A DNA stretch of 29,492 nucleotides from Polyrhizophydium stewartii (Eukaryota; Chytridiomycota; Chytridiomycetes; Rhizophydiales), in the NCBI GenBank assembly GCA_027604665.1, contig JADGIZ010000078.1, positions 1 through 29,492 on the forward strand. Direction: 5' to 3'. Below are positions 8,908-18,193 of this stretch, one piece after another. The translations under genes and the position numbers were made by a program. The notes beneath the pieces were generated by a model. It was not told the DNA's origin. It was given only the letters and a program-made list of their open reading frames with translations, and searched no databases. The first letter of the stretch is position 1. Each line of letters starts with the position of its first letter.

Positions 8908-10035
8908 ATGCGGCATTCATCGATCCTGTCGTCGGCGCTGCCGCTGCCGCTGCTTGCGCTGGTCCCCCCGCTGCTGGCGCCGCTCGTGCCGGCCACGGGA
9001 GGTGGCGGCGTGCCCCTGGTCGTTGCGGCGTTCGGCGGCGGGCAGAGGGTGCGCATGGACGACATCACGGCCCTGACGCTGCACAGGGGCAAGAAGACGG
9101 CGGGGCGCCGCAGTCGGCCGGTGCCGCAGCTGGCGTGCGTCGGCGGCGACGCCTGCCGCGACTTCACGCCGGCCGTGATCCAGTGCGTCAGGACGGGCAG
9201 CGACGGCCGCGATCCGCAGTGGGCGTGCTCGGCCGACATGGACGACTGGTACCGCTTTGGCGAGACGACGGTGACGTGCGAGGGCTATGCCTACGCGGAC
9301 GATCCGTACGTGCTCGAGGGCTCGTGCGGCGTCGAGTACACGCTCGAGCGCACCCAAAAGTACCACGAGGCCAAGCGCGCCGAGCGCGAGGCGAGGGCGT
9401 CCCGCCAGCGGGCGGACAAGGCCGAGCGCAGCCGAGAGGGTTCGTGGTTCGGGACGATTCTCTGGGCCCTCGTCCTCGGCTTCATTGCGTACCGCCTGTT
9501 CAGGGTGTGCGTCGGCGGCCGCGGCGGGCGGGGCCGCGACGGCCGTCCCGCCGCTGCCGCCGGCCAGCACCACCATGGCGCTGCGGGCGAGTTCCAGCCA
9601 CCGCCGCCGTACAACCCTGGCTTCGACGATGGCACCGACCCCGATGGTCGCCCGCCACCGCCGTCCTACGAGCATGCGACGGGCGACGGTGCACCGCGCA
9701 ATCGCGCCGGCAACGACGGCTGGTGGTCCGGGTTCTGGTCGGGCAGCTTCCTCGGCTCCATGTTTGGCGGCTCGCGCAACCAGTACCACTACTACGGCCC
9801 CCGCAACTCGTGGTGGGACCGCCCGCGCACGCAGTACATCTACCGCGACTCGCCGTCTTGGCGCGGGGACTGGGGGTCGTCGTCGTGGTGGGGCAGCTCA
9901 AGACCAACGTCATCCTCATCCTCGTCAGCCTCATCAAGCCGCAACCACTCATCATCGTCATCGTCGTCGTCGTCGTCGTCGTCGGCCCCAAGCACACGCA
10001 CAGCGACCGGCTTCGGCGGCACCCGTCGCCGCTGA
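8908..10035 (+). CDS. SARAF: SARAF-like ER membrane regulator of store-operated calcium entry
   Basis: Single-exon gene, 375 residues. The start at 8908 gives a signal peptide (residues 1-30, Leu-rich). The luminal part carries the SARAF signature: DDITALTLHRGKKT, PQLACVGGDAC, FTPAVIQC, QWACSADM, FGETTVTCEGY, YVLEGSCGVEY, with Cys at 77, 83, 93, 107, 124 and 140. One transmembrane helix lies at about 180-200. The cytosolic tail is Pro-rich (PPPPYNPGF, PPPPSYEH), then Trp/Gly-rich (WWSGFWSGSFLGSMFGG), then a long Ser tract from TCG/TCA repeats, and ends TATGFGGTRRR, close to the animal SARAF ending (from memory). In animals SARAF damps STIM/ORAI calcium entry; whether that partner system exists in this organism cannot be told from this window. 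It converges on the cystathionine lyase gene, 143 bp away. Confidence 0.9.
   Translation: MRHSSILSSALPLPLLALVPPLLAPLVPATGGGGVPLVVAAFGGGQRVRMDDITALTLHRGKKTAGRRSRPVPQLACVGGDACRDFTPAVIQCVRTGSDGRDPQWACSADMDDWYRFGETTVTCEGYAYADDPYVLEGSCGVEYTLERTQKYHEAKRAEREARASRQRADKAERSREGSWFGTILWALVLGFIAYRLFRVCVGGRGGRGRDGRPAAAAGQHHHGAAGEFQPPPPYNPGFDDGTDPDGRPPPPSYEHATGDGAPRNRAGNDGWWSGFWSGSFLGSMFGGSRNQYHYYGPRNSWWDRPRTQYIYRDSPSWRGDWGSSSWWGSSRPTSSSSSSASSSRNHSSSSSSSSSSSSAPSTRTATGFGGTRRR
9940..9993 (+). repeat. TCA/TCG trinucleotide repeat encoding polyserine
   Basis: In-frame TCA and TCG codons in the SARAF-like C-terminal tail, with a run of about eleven TCG near 9959-9992. It may be length-polymorphic. Confidence 0.85.
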
Positions 10036-10139
10036 GCACCGCCGCCTATTCGTTTGTTACCAGCATCCTCGGCGGCATTCAATGGCCTCTTCCGAGCTCA
10101 TCAATGAAAAGCAACCAAACAGCTCTCGAGCAGCTGTAG

Positions 10140-10145
10140 TTTATT
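10140..10145 (-). terminator. AATAAA poly(A) signal of the cystathionine lyase gene
   Basis: An exact AATAAA on the minus strand, 33 nt past the stop codon of the cystathionine lyase gene. Confidence 0.6.
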
Positions 10146-10178
10146 GCCTGCGGCGCGTGGGCAGCACGCAGTGCACGA

Positions 10179-11904
10179 TCAGGCAACGAGAGAAGCCTTC
10201 TTGAGGGCCTGCTCAATGTCAGCAATGATGTCCTTGCTGTCCTCGATGCCGACCGAGAGGCGGATGAGACTGTCGGTGATGCCGAGCTGCGCGCGCAGCT
10301 CGGGGGCCACCGAGGCGTGGGTCATGATGACGGGCAGCTCGGCAAGCGACTCGATGCCGCCGAGCGACTCGGCAAGGGCAAAGAGGCGGAGGTTGGACAG
10401 GAACGCGTTGGACGTGGCGAGCGACGCGTTCTTGATGCGGAAGCTGAGCATGCCGCCAAAGCCGTGCTGCTGGCGCTTGGCGAGCTGGTGCTGCGGGTGG
10501 CTGGGCAGGCCCGGGTAGATGACCTCCTCAACGTGCGGCGAGGACTCGAGGAAGTGCGCGACGGCGATGGCGTTTTCCTCATGGCGCTTCATGCCTGTCA
10601 GATGCGGGGCTGGTCAGCGAGCCGTGAGGGGCGGGAGCAAGCGTGCGGCAGCAGTGACTCACGCAAGTGCAGGGTCTTGAGGCCGCGGTTGGCGAGGAAG
10701 CAGTCGAACGGGCTGGGCACGCCGCCAATCGAGTTCTGAAGGAACTTGAGGCGCTCGTAGACGGCGTCGTCGCTGGTGACGGCGATGCCCATGACCACGT
10801 CCGAGTGGCCGTTGAGGTATTTTGTGACCGAGTGGACGACAATGTCGGCGCCGAGCTCGAGCGGGCGCTGGAAGTACGAGCTCATGAAGGTGTTGTCGAC
10901 CACGAGCAGCACACCCGGGAACGAGTGGGCGATGTCGGCGATGGCGCGGATGTCGACCAGGCGCAGGGTCGGGTTGGTTGGGGTCTCGATCCAGACGAGC
11001 TTGGTGTTGGGGCGGATGGCAGCGCGCAGCGACTCGGGGTCCTTGAGGTCAACAAACGACGTCTCGACGCCATACGTGCTGGCGACCTTTGTGAAGTAGC
11101 GGAAGGTGCCTCCGTAGACGTCGTTGACCGAGACAATGTGCGATCCGCTGCCGGCAAGCGAGGCGACGGTCGCGGTGGTGACGGAACCCGATGCGAACGC
11201 GAGGCCTGCGGTTGCGGCGGGCGGCCAGTCGAGGCAGAGTGCGGAGCAATGCGGCGCAAGGAGGGCGGAGGACGGGCAAGCGGATGGGCAGGCAGGCAGG
11301 CAGGCAGGCGGATGGGCAGGCGGATGGGCAGGCGGACGGGCAGACGAGCGGGAACGGTCAGATGGTGCAGGCGGCGGCGAGTCGCGTGACGCGGCGGCGG
11401 CGGCCCACCATGCTTGGCGCCTTCGAGCGCGGCCACGGCCTTCTCGAAGTTCTGGCGCGTGGGGTTGCCCGAGCGCGAGTACTCGAAGCCCTGCGGATGC
11501 GGCATGCGGGGGGCGGAGCGGTCAGCATGGCCGGTGCGCGGGTGGCGGGCGGCTGCGGCGCCAATGTACCTTGTGGACACCGGCCGCGGACTGCGCGAAC
11601 GTTGTCGACAGTGACAGCGGCGGGATCACGGCGCCCGTGACCGGGTCTGCGCATGCAAGCCGTGGGCAGGCCGTGCGGGGCGGGGCGGGACGGGCGGGGC
11701 GTCCCGCGGTCAAGCGAGCGAGCCGGCGAGCCCGTCAGCAGGCGGATCGGACGGGGCAACCGGCGTGCACGAGGCGGAATGCGGCATGCAGCCCGGGCGG
11801 CGGGCGGCAGGGCCGCATGAACGGCGCAGCGGCTCACCGGGCTCCTGGCCGGCGTGGACGGCCAGCGTGGCGAAGGCGTGCGAGGCGTGCGAGTCGGCGG
11901 GCAT
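10179..11904 (-). CDS. CYS3: Cystathionine gamma-lyase (PLP enzyme of transsulfuration)
   Basis: Cleaves cystathionine to cysteine, 2-oxobutyrate and ammonia in the cytosol (family knowledge). Minus-strand exons: 11838-11904, 11570-11646, 11409-11490, 10663-11205, 10179-10594; introns of 191, 79, 203 and 68 nt; 394 residues, the usual family length, all phases consistent. Landmarks: ATLAVHAGQEPD, PPLSLSTTF, GFEYSRSGNPTR, AALEGAKHGLAFASGS (joined across intron 3), DVYGGTFRYF, WIETPTNPT, VVDNTFMSSYFQRP, and SVTKYLNGHSDVV with PLP-binding Lys204. Later come FLQNSIGGVPSPFD, RGLKTLHLR, YPGLPSHPQHQLAKRQ, FALAESLGGIESLAELP and MTHASV. The donor of intron 2 is GTACAT and that of intron 3 is GTGGGC; the rest are standard. 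Cystathionine gamma-synthase or beta-lyase are less likely, because NRGLKTLHLR and the PGLPSHPQH block match the gamma-lyase group. Confidence 0.95.
11271..11343. repeat. GGCA and GGCGGATGGGCA tandem repeats in a cystathionine lyase intron
   Basis: A minisatellite of the 12-mer GGCGGATGGGCA mixed with GGCA tetramers lies inside intron 3 (11206-11408). It is the most likely cause of that intron being longer than its neighbours. Confidence 0.8.
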
Positions 11905-12104
11905 GTGTGCGGCGGGAGCAAGTGTTGCGCCAAGAGCTGGTGCGGCCGGCCGAGCTTTTCTGCCTCGTTGCGGAAAAATTGCGCGATTGTCGCCTCGGCC
12001 GGCCGCTGGCTTCGGACTCTGGCGAGCTGCTGGCTCTGGCGAGCTGCGGATGCTGGTGGGCTGCGGATGGAGACAAGCAGGAGCCATTCATTTCCGGCAC
12101 GGCC

Positions 12105-14687
12105 TCACGCCGCCTTGGCCTTCCCCAGCGCCGCGACAAGCTCGGCAGCAAGCTCCTTGTTCTTGACTCTCAGCAGCATCTTGGTCAGCTTGCCGTCGAG
12201 GCCCGGCGCCATGATCGACACCTGCTCCGACGCCACCGTCGAGACGGGCATCTCCTTGAACACTGCCGCATTCAGAAGCAGGTGCCCGACATTGTCCAGC
12301 CGCATGAGCAGCCGCATCTTGCCTGTGGCCTTGTTGCGCTTGATCCTGAACGGCCCGACGCCCTTGGCCACCCACTTGCCCTGATCCTCGGGCAGGAACA
12401 GCTTGGCCCGCACCTCGTACTCGGTCGTCTCCTCCTGCTCGCCCTCGCCCGTTAGCAGCGCGTCGCCAATCTGCTCGTCGGGCGGCGCCGCGTCGTCATC
12501 ATCGCCGTCTCCACCGCCGCCCTCGCCGCCCGAGGGTTGCGCCGCTGCCGGCGCAGGAGCGGCGGCTCCGCCACCGAGGAACGAGAACGTTGCAGGTGCA
12601 GGTGCACTTGCAACTCCGCCAAACGTGAACGCCGTCGTGGTGCCCGACGACCCAAACGTGAAGCTCGTCGGCGCCGGCTTTGGGGCATCCGCAGCTGGGT
12701 TACTCGGAGCAGCGAGGCCGAATGGCTTGACCGCCGTTCCGGCAGGCTTGGGCTCTTCAGGTGCCTTGGGAACGGGCGGCAGGAAGCTGAACGGCGTGGT
12801 CTTGCTTGCCGGCACCGACTCTGACGATGATGTATCGGCCAAGGCCGAGAAGCCGCCGAATGCTGGCTTGGCAGATCCGGCAGATCCTGCGGACACCGCA
12901 GCACCGGCCGGGCTGGTGAAGGAGAAGAGCGGAGCCGTCGTGGGTGCAGGGAGTGCCGGCGACGCCGAAGCAGTCGTCACGGCGTCGGGCTTGGTGACTG
13001 TGCCAAACGAAGGGGTCGACGAAGCGCCAAACGCTGGCAACGGCGCGCTCGTCGCGGGCGTGGCGGCCGTGGTGGCACCAAACGAGACAGCTGCGGCGGT
13101 GGCAGAGGTGGATGTGGGGGTCGCCGCGAAGCCAAAGGACGGAACTGCTGGAGGCTTTGGCGGCACAAATGTGCTCATCGAGCCGGTCGACGTGCCAGAG
13201 GTCGAGAACGTGAACGGCGCGATGCCTGACGCATTCGCGGGCGGAACTGGGGGCTTGGGCATTGACGGCTTGTTGGCAGACTCATCTGCAGCCTTTGCAG
13301 CAGGCTTGTCAGAGGGCTTTTCTACCGGTCTGTCGGCGGGTTCCGCCGTCGGCATCACGAAGCCAGGCGCTGACGCCGGCGCGGCAGGCTTGGGCGGCAG
13401 GTGCTTCTCAACATCCGCAAACTTGGCGACAATGTCCTTGCGCTGGCTCGTGTACGAAGCAAACACGGCGGACAGGTCTTGAAAGGCATCATCTGTGACA
13501 AGCGAGCGCACATGGGCAGCAAAGCTCTCGTTGAGTCCTCGGATCTGCTTAACGAGCGACTCGAGGCGCGACGTTGTCGCTGCATCCAGTTTCGCGGCGC
13601 TGCTCCCGTTGGCGATTGCCGTGGGCCCGTCTCCCGCAGGAGCATCCTTGGTCTGCGCCTTGCTGTTCAAGCCCGACGGTGCTACGGATCAATGGAGATT
13701 GAGGGAGCAGTCAGCAACATCATATGGCCACGGCATATCGAGTGCATCAGGCGTGCCGGCTGAAGGCGTGCTGCTCACCGTGGAATACGGGCATCGATCC
13801 GGCGGCCGCCGTGTTCGGACGAGGCGTGCCAAAGGGCGTCATGGACGGCACAGTGCCCGCAGCGCCGCCGTTGGGCAGCCCAAACAGCTGGCCGCTCGCC
13901 GGAGCGAACGGCACGCTGACTGGCGCGCGGCCAGGCGCAAGCGACAGCGTCGTCGTCGAGGCGTCCGGGCCGCCAAACGGCTTGATGCCGCTGAATGGGT
14001 TCTGAGGCGGGGCCGAGTCTGGCTTGGCGCCGAACGTGAACGAGGCCGTCGCAAGCGTCTGCGTGCGGGTCGGCGCCGGCGTCTTGGGCTGCGTGTCCGA
14101 TCCGCCGCCGAGGTTCCCAAAGGGATTCATCCGCTCGGCAGACGGCAGCTGAGCAGGCGGGCGGCGGACGTCTGGCCGTCAGCACGCGCATGGCCGCCGT
14201 CGCCGCGGCCAGGAGCCGTCGCCGCATGCTCACCGAGGCGAGGCTCTTGCGCTGGCGCGGCTGACGGATGGGCCGGTTCTTGAGCTCTTCGGCGCTGGCC
14301 ATCGAGAACTGCTCGTGCTGTGGCGCGCCGAGGGCCAGTCGCGGCATGGGGCGCCAGGTGGTGTGCGGTAGGGTGCCGCGCGGGCAGGCGCGGTGCACCC
14401 AGTGCAGCAGCACAGCGGTGCCACGAGCAGCGGCACGCCGGGACAGGCGAACGGGCAGCGGGTGCGTCAGCGTCCGAGTGATCGCGGCGGACCGGACGAG
14501 CGGCAGGCAGGCCGCCGCTCCTCTCCGGCCCCCCACAAGCTGCGCGGCAGCGGGGCCGGCGACAAGCGTGTGTTGGCCATATCGAGGACCCAGGCGCACT
14601 TGGCACTCGCACCTCGTCGACCTCTGGGACCTCCTCATCCTCAAAGTTGTCCTTGTTGAGGCTTCTCTCCGATCGCCGCTTGGACAT
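12105..14687 (-). CDS. NUP50: NUP50/Nup2-like nucleoporin with FG repeats and RanBD
   Basis: Nuclear-basket nucleoporin that helps release cargo from importin alpha and binds Ran (family knowledge). Minus-strand exons: 14613-14687, 14234-14317, 13779-14148, 12105-13681; introns of 295, 85 and 97 nt; 701 residues, phases consistent. The N-terminus (MSKRRSERSLNKDNFEDEE, then FSMASAEELKNRPIRQPRQRK) matches the NUP50 importin-binding motif of animals. The middle has many FG-type words (FTFG, PSFG, SFGF, FGG). A short helical segment (RLESLVKQIRGLNESFAAHV) matches the central NUP50 helix region. A Gly/Asp-rich linker leads to a C-terminal Ran-binding domain (EYEVRAKLFLPE, WVAKGVGPFRIKR, RLLMRLDNVGHLLLNAAV). 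Exon 2 could instead begin at 14308, nine bases later and still in phase. It precedes the cystathionine lyase gene by 200 bp in the same direction. Confidence 0.92.
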
Positions 14688-14859
14688 GGCCGCAAGTGAA
14701 AGAAACCAGCGATTGCTTCGCTGTAATCACCTCACGCTTGGTCAGATCCAGGCGACCGCACGGCTCGATGCTCGGTTGAACTTCTGGTCGATCGGCAGCA
14801 CAAGCGCTCTGATAAATACTGATCGCCGCTCTTTTTCTTGACCTCGGCCAGAGACATTC

Positions 14860-14865
14860 TTTATT
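14860..14865 (-). terminator. AATAAA poly(A) signal directly after the CYB5D1-like stop
   Basis: The minus strand reads TGA immediately followed by AATAAA, so the signal abuts the stop codon. That implies a very short 3' UTR, or use of another signal further down. Confidence 0.5.
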
Positions 14866-16006
14866 TCAAGCGATGGTGAGGTCGTCGCTACAAGGCAGGT
14901 GCGATGCACGGCAGTCAGCTTCAAGCCGAACAAAGACGTCCGGCAAAACTGACCTGAAGTACAGGTGGATGGCGGGCAGCCACTGCTCCTCGTCGATGCC
15001 AAGGCGCTCAAAGTACGCGCTCTCGTCGCGGATGCCGTTCTCCTCGAGCGTCATGGACATGTCGAGCAGCTGGCCGAGGCGCTTCCACATGTATCCCTTT
15101 GCATGGGCGTTGTGTTGCATATACCTGTCCTGGATGGCCGAAAGCTTGTCCTCGGAGCATACTTCGAGCACGTGCTCGTCCTTTGTGAGTGTGTTGATGA
15201 TGCGGATCTTGCGGGTCTTGGCCGACAGGTTGCCGATGCAGTACTCTTCCTTGTCCAGCCACCATGGCATGGAGCCGTCTGACGACGACCAGTCTGCCCG
15301 GGGGATCGGCGGCGGCACATGGACAAAGCGGCCCTCCGGCGCAAACGGCACCACGCAATTGGTGAGCGGGTGGATGTGGACTTTGAGCTGCATATCAGAA
15401 TGGCATTCGTCAGCAGAGCGTCCAGTAGCGGCTGAGAGCTGCGTCGTGCGCGAGGGCTCACGTCGCCGGTTCTGCGATCAAACCAGTGCGAGATGTCTTT
15501 GCCCGCATTCTTGAGGATCGGCAGCAGGAGCGGGCTGCCTGCAGTCGTCCGCCAAACGGCAACGGGTCAGAGTCAGCACGCCCATCCAGACGCCAGACAC
15601 CAACTGCCGCTCGCAAGTCAAGCAGACCCTTTTGTTCCTCGACAAGCTTGGTGAGGTCGTACACAAGGCCGAGCCACGACAGCCAGCAGTCGTCGGGCGA
15701 GTTGTGCCGCTCGACCTCCTCGGGCGTAAAGTATCGCTCCTGCGCCGTCTTTGGGATTGTCTGGTGCTTCTGGATGTCCTCCTTTTTGATGCGCGGCGAG
15801 TGCGGTCGCGCGCCGTTGGGCTGCGATGACGGAGCCGGCATGGCTTCGGAGATGCGGGCCTCGGATGCGCGGCCGCTGCCGGTCTTGGACGACGACGAGA
15901 GCCCGAGGGCGTCGACGGAGCCGCTGCGTGTGCCCGGCGTGCTTGCGGCGAGCAGATCCGCGTCGCCCGACTCGGGACGGAGCTCGTCGTGCGATGCGGC
16001 GGCCAT
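14866..16006 (-). CDS. CYB5D1: CYB5D1-like cytochrome b5 domain protein, ciliary marker
   Basis: Homologue of CYB5D1, reported in animals and green algae as an axonemal protein needed for normal ciliary beating (from memory). Minus-strand exons: 15628-16006, 15462-15538, 14954-15387, 14866-14887; introns of 89, 74 and 66 nt; 303 residues. A Ser-rich N-terminus of about 90 residues precedes the b5-like fold: RYFTPEEVERHNSPDDCWLS, VYDLTKLVEE, then PILKNAGKDISHWFDRRTGD across the first junction, with His144. The usual HPGG haem ligand is not visible, as in CYB5D1 itself. Further matches: HIHPLTN, GRFVHVPPPIPRADW, WWLDKEEYCIG, SAKTRKIRIINTLTKDEH, NAHAKGYMWKRLG, TLEENGI, HLYF joined to SDDLTIA. 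The last exon is only 22 nt, and the last intron is stop-free and a multiple of three. Donor 1 (GTCTGC) is weak but gives the right protein. It indicates a flagellated life stage. Confidence 0.9.
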
Positions 16007-16188
16007 TCTGTGTTTGCAAATGTCGGCCAACAAACGCGAGCGGCAGATGCGCAGACGGGATTCAGGCGGCAAATGTGATCCATATAAAAATTCACTCAAA
16101 GAAGGCTCGCGCAGCGTGCGCAAGGGCACAGTCAGACACACAGCGGCATTAGTTGGTGGAATGTAACGAGTTTGGGAAAGGGGCACGT

Positions 16189-18071
16189 TCACTCGTCGTC
16201 CGAGTCGTTGCCGAATGTGATCTTGGTCGGCTTGGCATTCATGTCGACGTCCTTGACAAAGGCGCCGTAGTTGGGGTCGACCTTCTTCTTTGTGGTGGTG
16301 CCGAACTTGAGCAGCTCGGGCGGCACGGCCTGCTTGGCCTGCTTGAGCACGTTAATGAGCGAGCCTGTGGAGCGGGTTGAGGCGGGGTCAGCAACACACG
16401 CAAGCAGCACGCGGCGCAGAGTGGCGGCTCGCAGGACGCACCAGAGTGGGTCTTGTCGTGCGCCGTGAAGAACGTGTGCGAGATGCCCGTCTTTCCCGCG
16501 CGGCCCGTGCGGCCAATACGGTGGCAGTAGTCCTCGATCGTGAGCGGGAACGTGACGTTGATGACGTACTCGACGTTGGGGATGTCGATGCCGCGCGCGG
16601 CCACGTCGGTGGCAATCAGCAGCGGGCAGTTGCCGCTGCGGAAGCCGTCAATGGCCGCGGTGCGCTGCACCTGCGTCAGGTCGCCGTGGATGGCAGCGAC
16701 CTTGTACCCGTTGCGGCGGATGACCTGCTCGAGGCGGGCGGCTTCCTTCTTGTAGAGCGCAAAGATGAGCACACGGTTGGTCCGCGACTTGTGGTAGTCC
16801 TTGAGCAGGGTCAGCAGGCGCGACTCCTTGGCCGTCGGGTCGAGCACCTCGACGCGCTGCTCGATGTTGGCGTTGGCCGAGAGGTCCGTCGAGCCGACCG
16901 TGACCTTGACGGGGTCGTTGAGGTACGACATGGCCATCTTTTGGATGCTCGTGGGCCACGTTGCCGAGAACATGACCGTCTGGCGTCCGTCGGCGGCCGA
17001 GGGCAGGCGCGCCACGATCTTGCGGATGGCCTCCTCGAAGCCAATGTCGAGCATGCGGTCGGCTTCGTCGAGAACCAGATACCGCACCTGGCTGAGGTCG
17101 CAAATCTGGTCGTCCTCCTCGAACAGGTCAATGAGGCGGCCGGGCGTGGCGACAATGACATGCATGCCCTGCCTGAGGGCATCCTTCTGCTCGCGCTTCT
17201 GCACGCCGCCGTAGATGCACACGCTCTTGATGCCCACGGGCTCGCCAAAGCGCACAAACTGGTCCTGGATCTGCATGGCCAGCTCGCGCGTCGGCGACAG
17301 CACCAGCGACAGCGGCTTGAGGCGCTTGCCTGCGCCAACAGGACGCTTGGCAAGCAGGTTCTGGATCAGCAGCATGCCCGGCACGCCAAACGCCAGCGTC
17401 TTGCCGCTGCCGGTCGCCGCGATGCCGACCAGATCGCGGCCTTTAAGGATTGGCGGCCAGGTCACAGACTGGATGAAGGTCGGCTTGTCGAAGCCGCCGA
17501 GCGCCTTGGTGAGGCTCGCGGGGAAGTTGGCCTGGGCAAAGTCGAAGATGGGCTGCACGGCGAACGGCTGGTCGTTGAGCGACGTGATGCGGATCGAATT
17601 GGCCGTCAGGAAATCGTGGATCTTGGCCTCGGGGACCTTGGCCGACTCCACAAACGACCACACGCCCTTGGACTCGGGTGCACCGGCGGCCGAGTCGGTC
17701 TTGGCCTTTTTCTTCTTGCTGCCGTCGTCGCCGGCGCCATCGGCGGCATCCTTGGACTTGCTCTTCTTGCTCTTCTTGTCCTTCTTTGTCTCCGCAGGCT
17801 CGGCGGCGCCGTTTGTGGCTTCGGCCGCGGCATCAGCGGCGGGCGCCGAGGCAGGCGCAGGCGCCGTGTCGTCGTCGGCGTGCTTGCGCTTCTTGTCCTT
17901 CTTGTCCTTCTTGGGCTTGTCGGCGGCAGCCGGGGCGGCATCGCCAGACGCAGCAGGCGCAGGCGCAGCGGCGGCGTCGGCGTCGGCGGCAGCGCGCTTG
18001 TCCTTCTTGTCCTTCTTGTCCTTCTTGTCCTTCTTGTCCTTCTTGTCCTTCTTTGCGACGTCGAGGCCCAT
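16189..18071 (-). CDS. DBP3: DBP3-type DEAD-box helicase, ribosome assembly
   Basis: Nucleolar RNA helicase for 60S pre-rRNA processing (family knowledge of Dbp3). Minus-strand exons 16442-18071 and 16189-16364, 77-nt intron with a GTGCGT donor, 601 residues. The N-terminus has KKD repeats and Lys/Ala/Asp-rich low complexity, as in yeast Dbp3. Helicase motifs: [18 protein letters not shown] with Lys224, [29 protein letters not shown] at 335-338, [50 protein letters not shown]. Exon 2 supplies [22 protein letters not shown] and the ending [14 protein letters not shown], matching the Dbp3 C-terminus. The start at 18071 is the first ATG next to the Lys-rich region. It lies 122 bp below the P0 gene, same strand. 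Confidence 0.95.
18001..18054 (-). repeat. 9-bp tandem repeat (TCCTTCTTG) encoding KKD units in DBP3
   Basis: Six consecutive units on the plus strand (the last ends in T) encode repeated Lys-Lys-Asp near the DBP3 N-terminus. The same word recurs singly at about 17890-17920 and 17765-17790. Confidence 0.9.
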
Positions 18072-18128
18072 TGCGCCTGTGTGCAGCGGGAGAAGCGTGG
18101 ATGGCGGTGGCGGAGCCGGCTCGCCAAG

Positions 18129-18154
18129 AAAAAAAAAACGCACACACACACACA
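18129..18154. repeat. A10 run and CA dinucleotide microsatellite
   Basis: Ten A followed by CG and seven CA units between P0 and DBP3. On the minus strand this reads as a GT run and a T tract in the DBP3 5' flank. Confidence 0.85.
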
Positions 18155-18193
18155 TGAAATCAGGAGCAGCGAACGAGTGGTTCATTGCAGCGC

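Noticed and set aside
12403..13482. Plus-strand 359-codon frame opposite NUP50
   Set aside because: Gly/Ala/Val-rich antisense image of the FG-repeat region.
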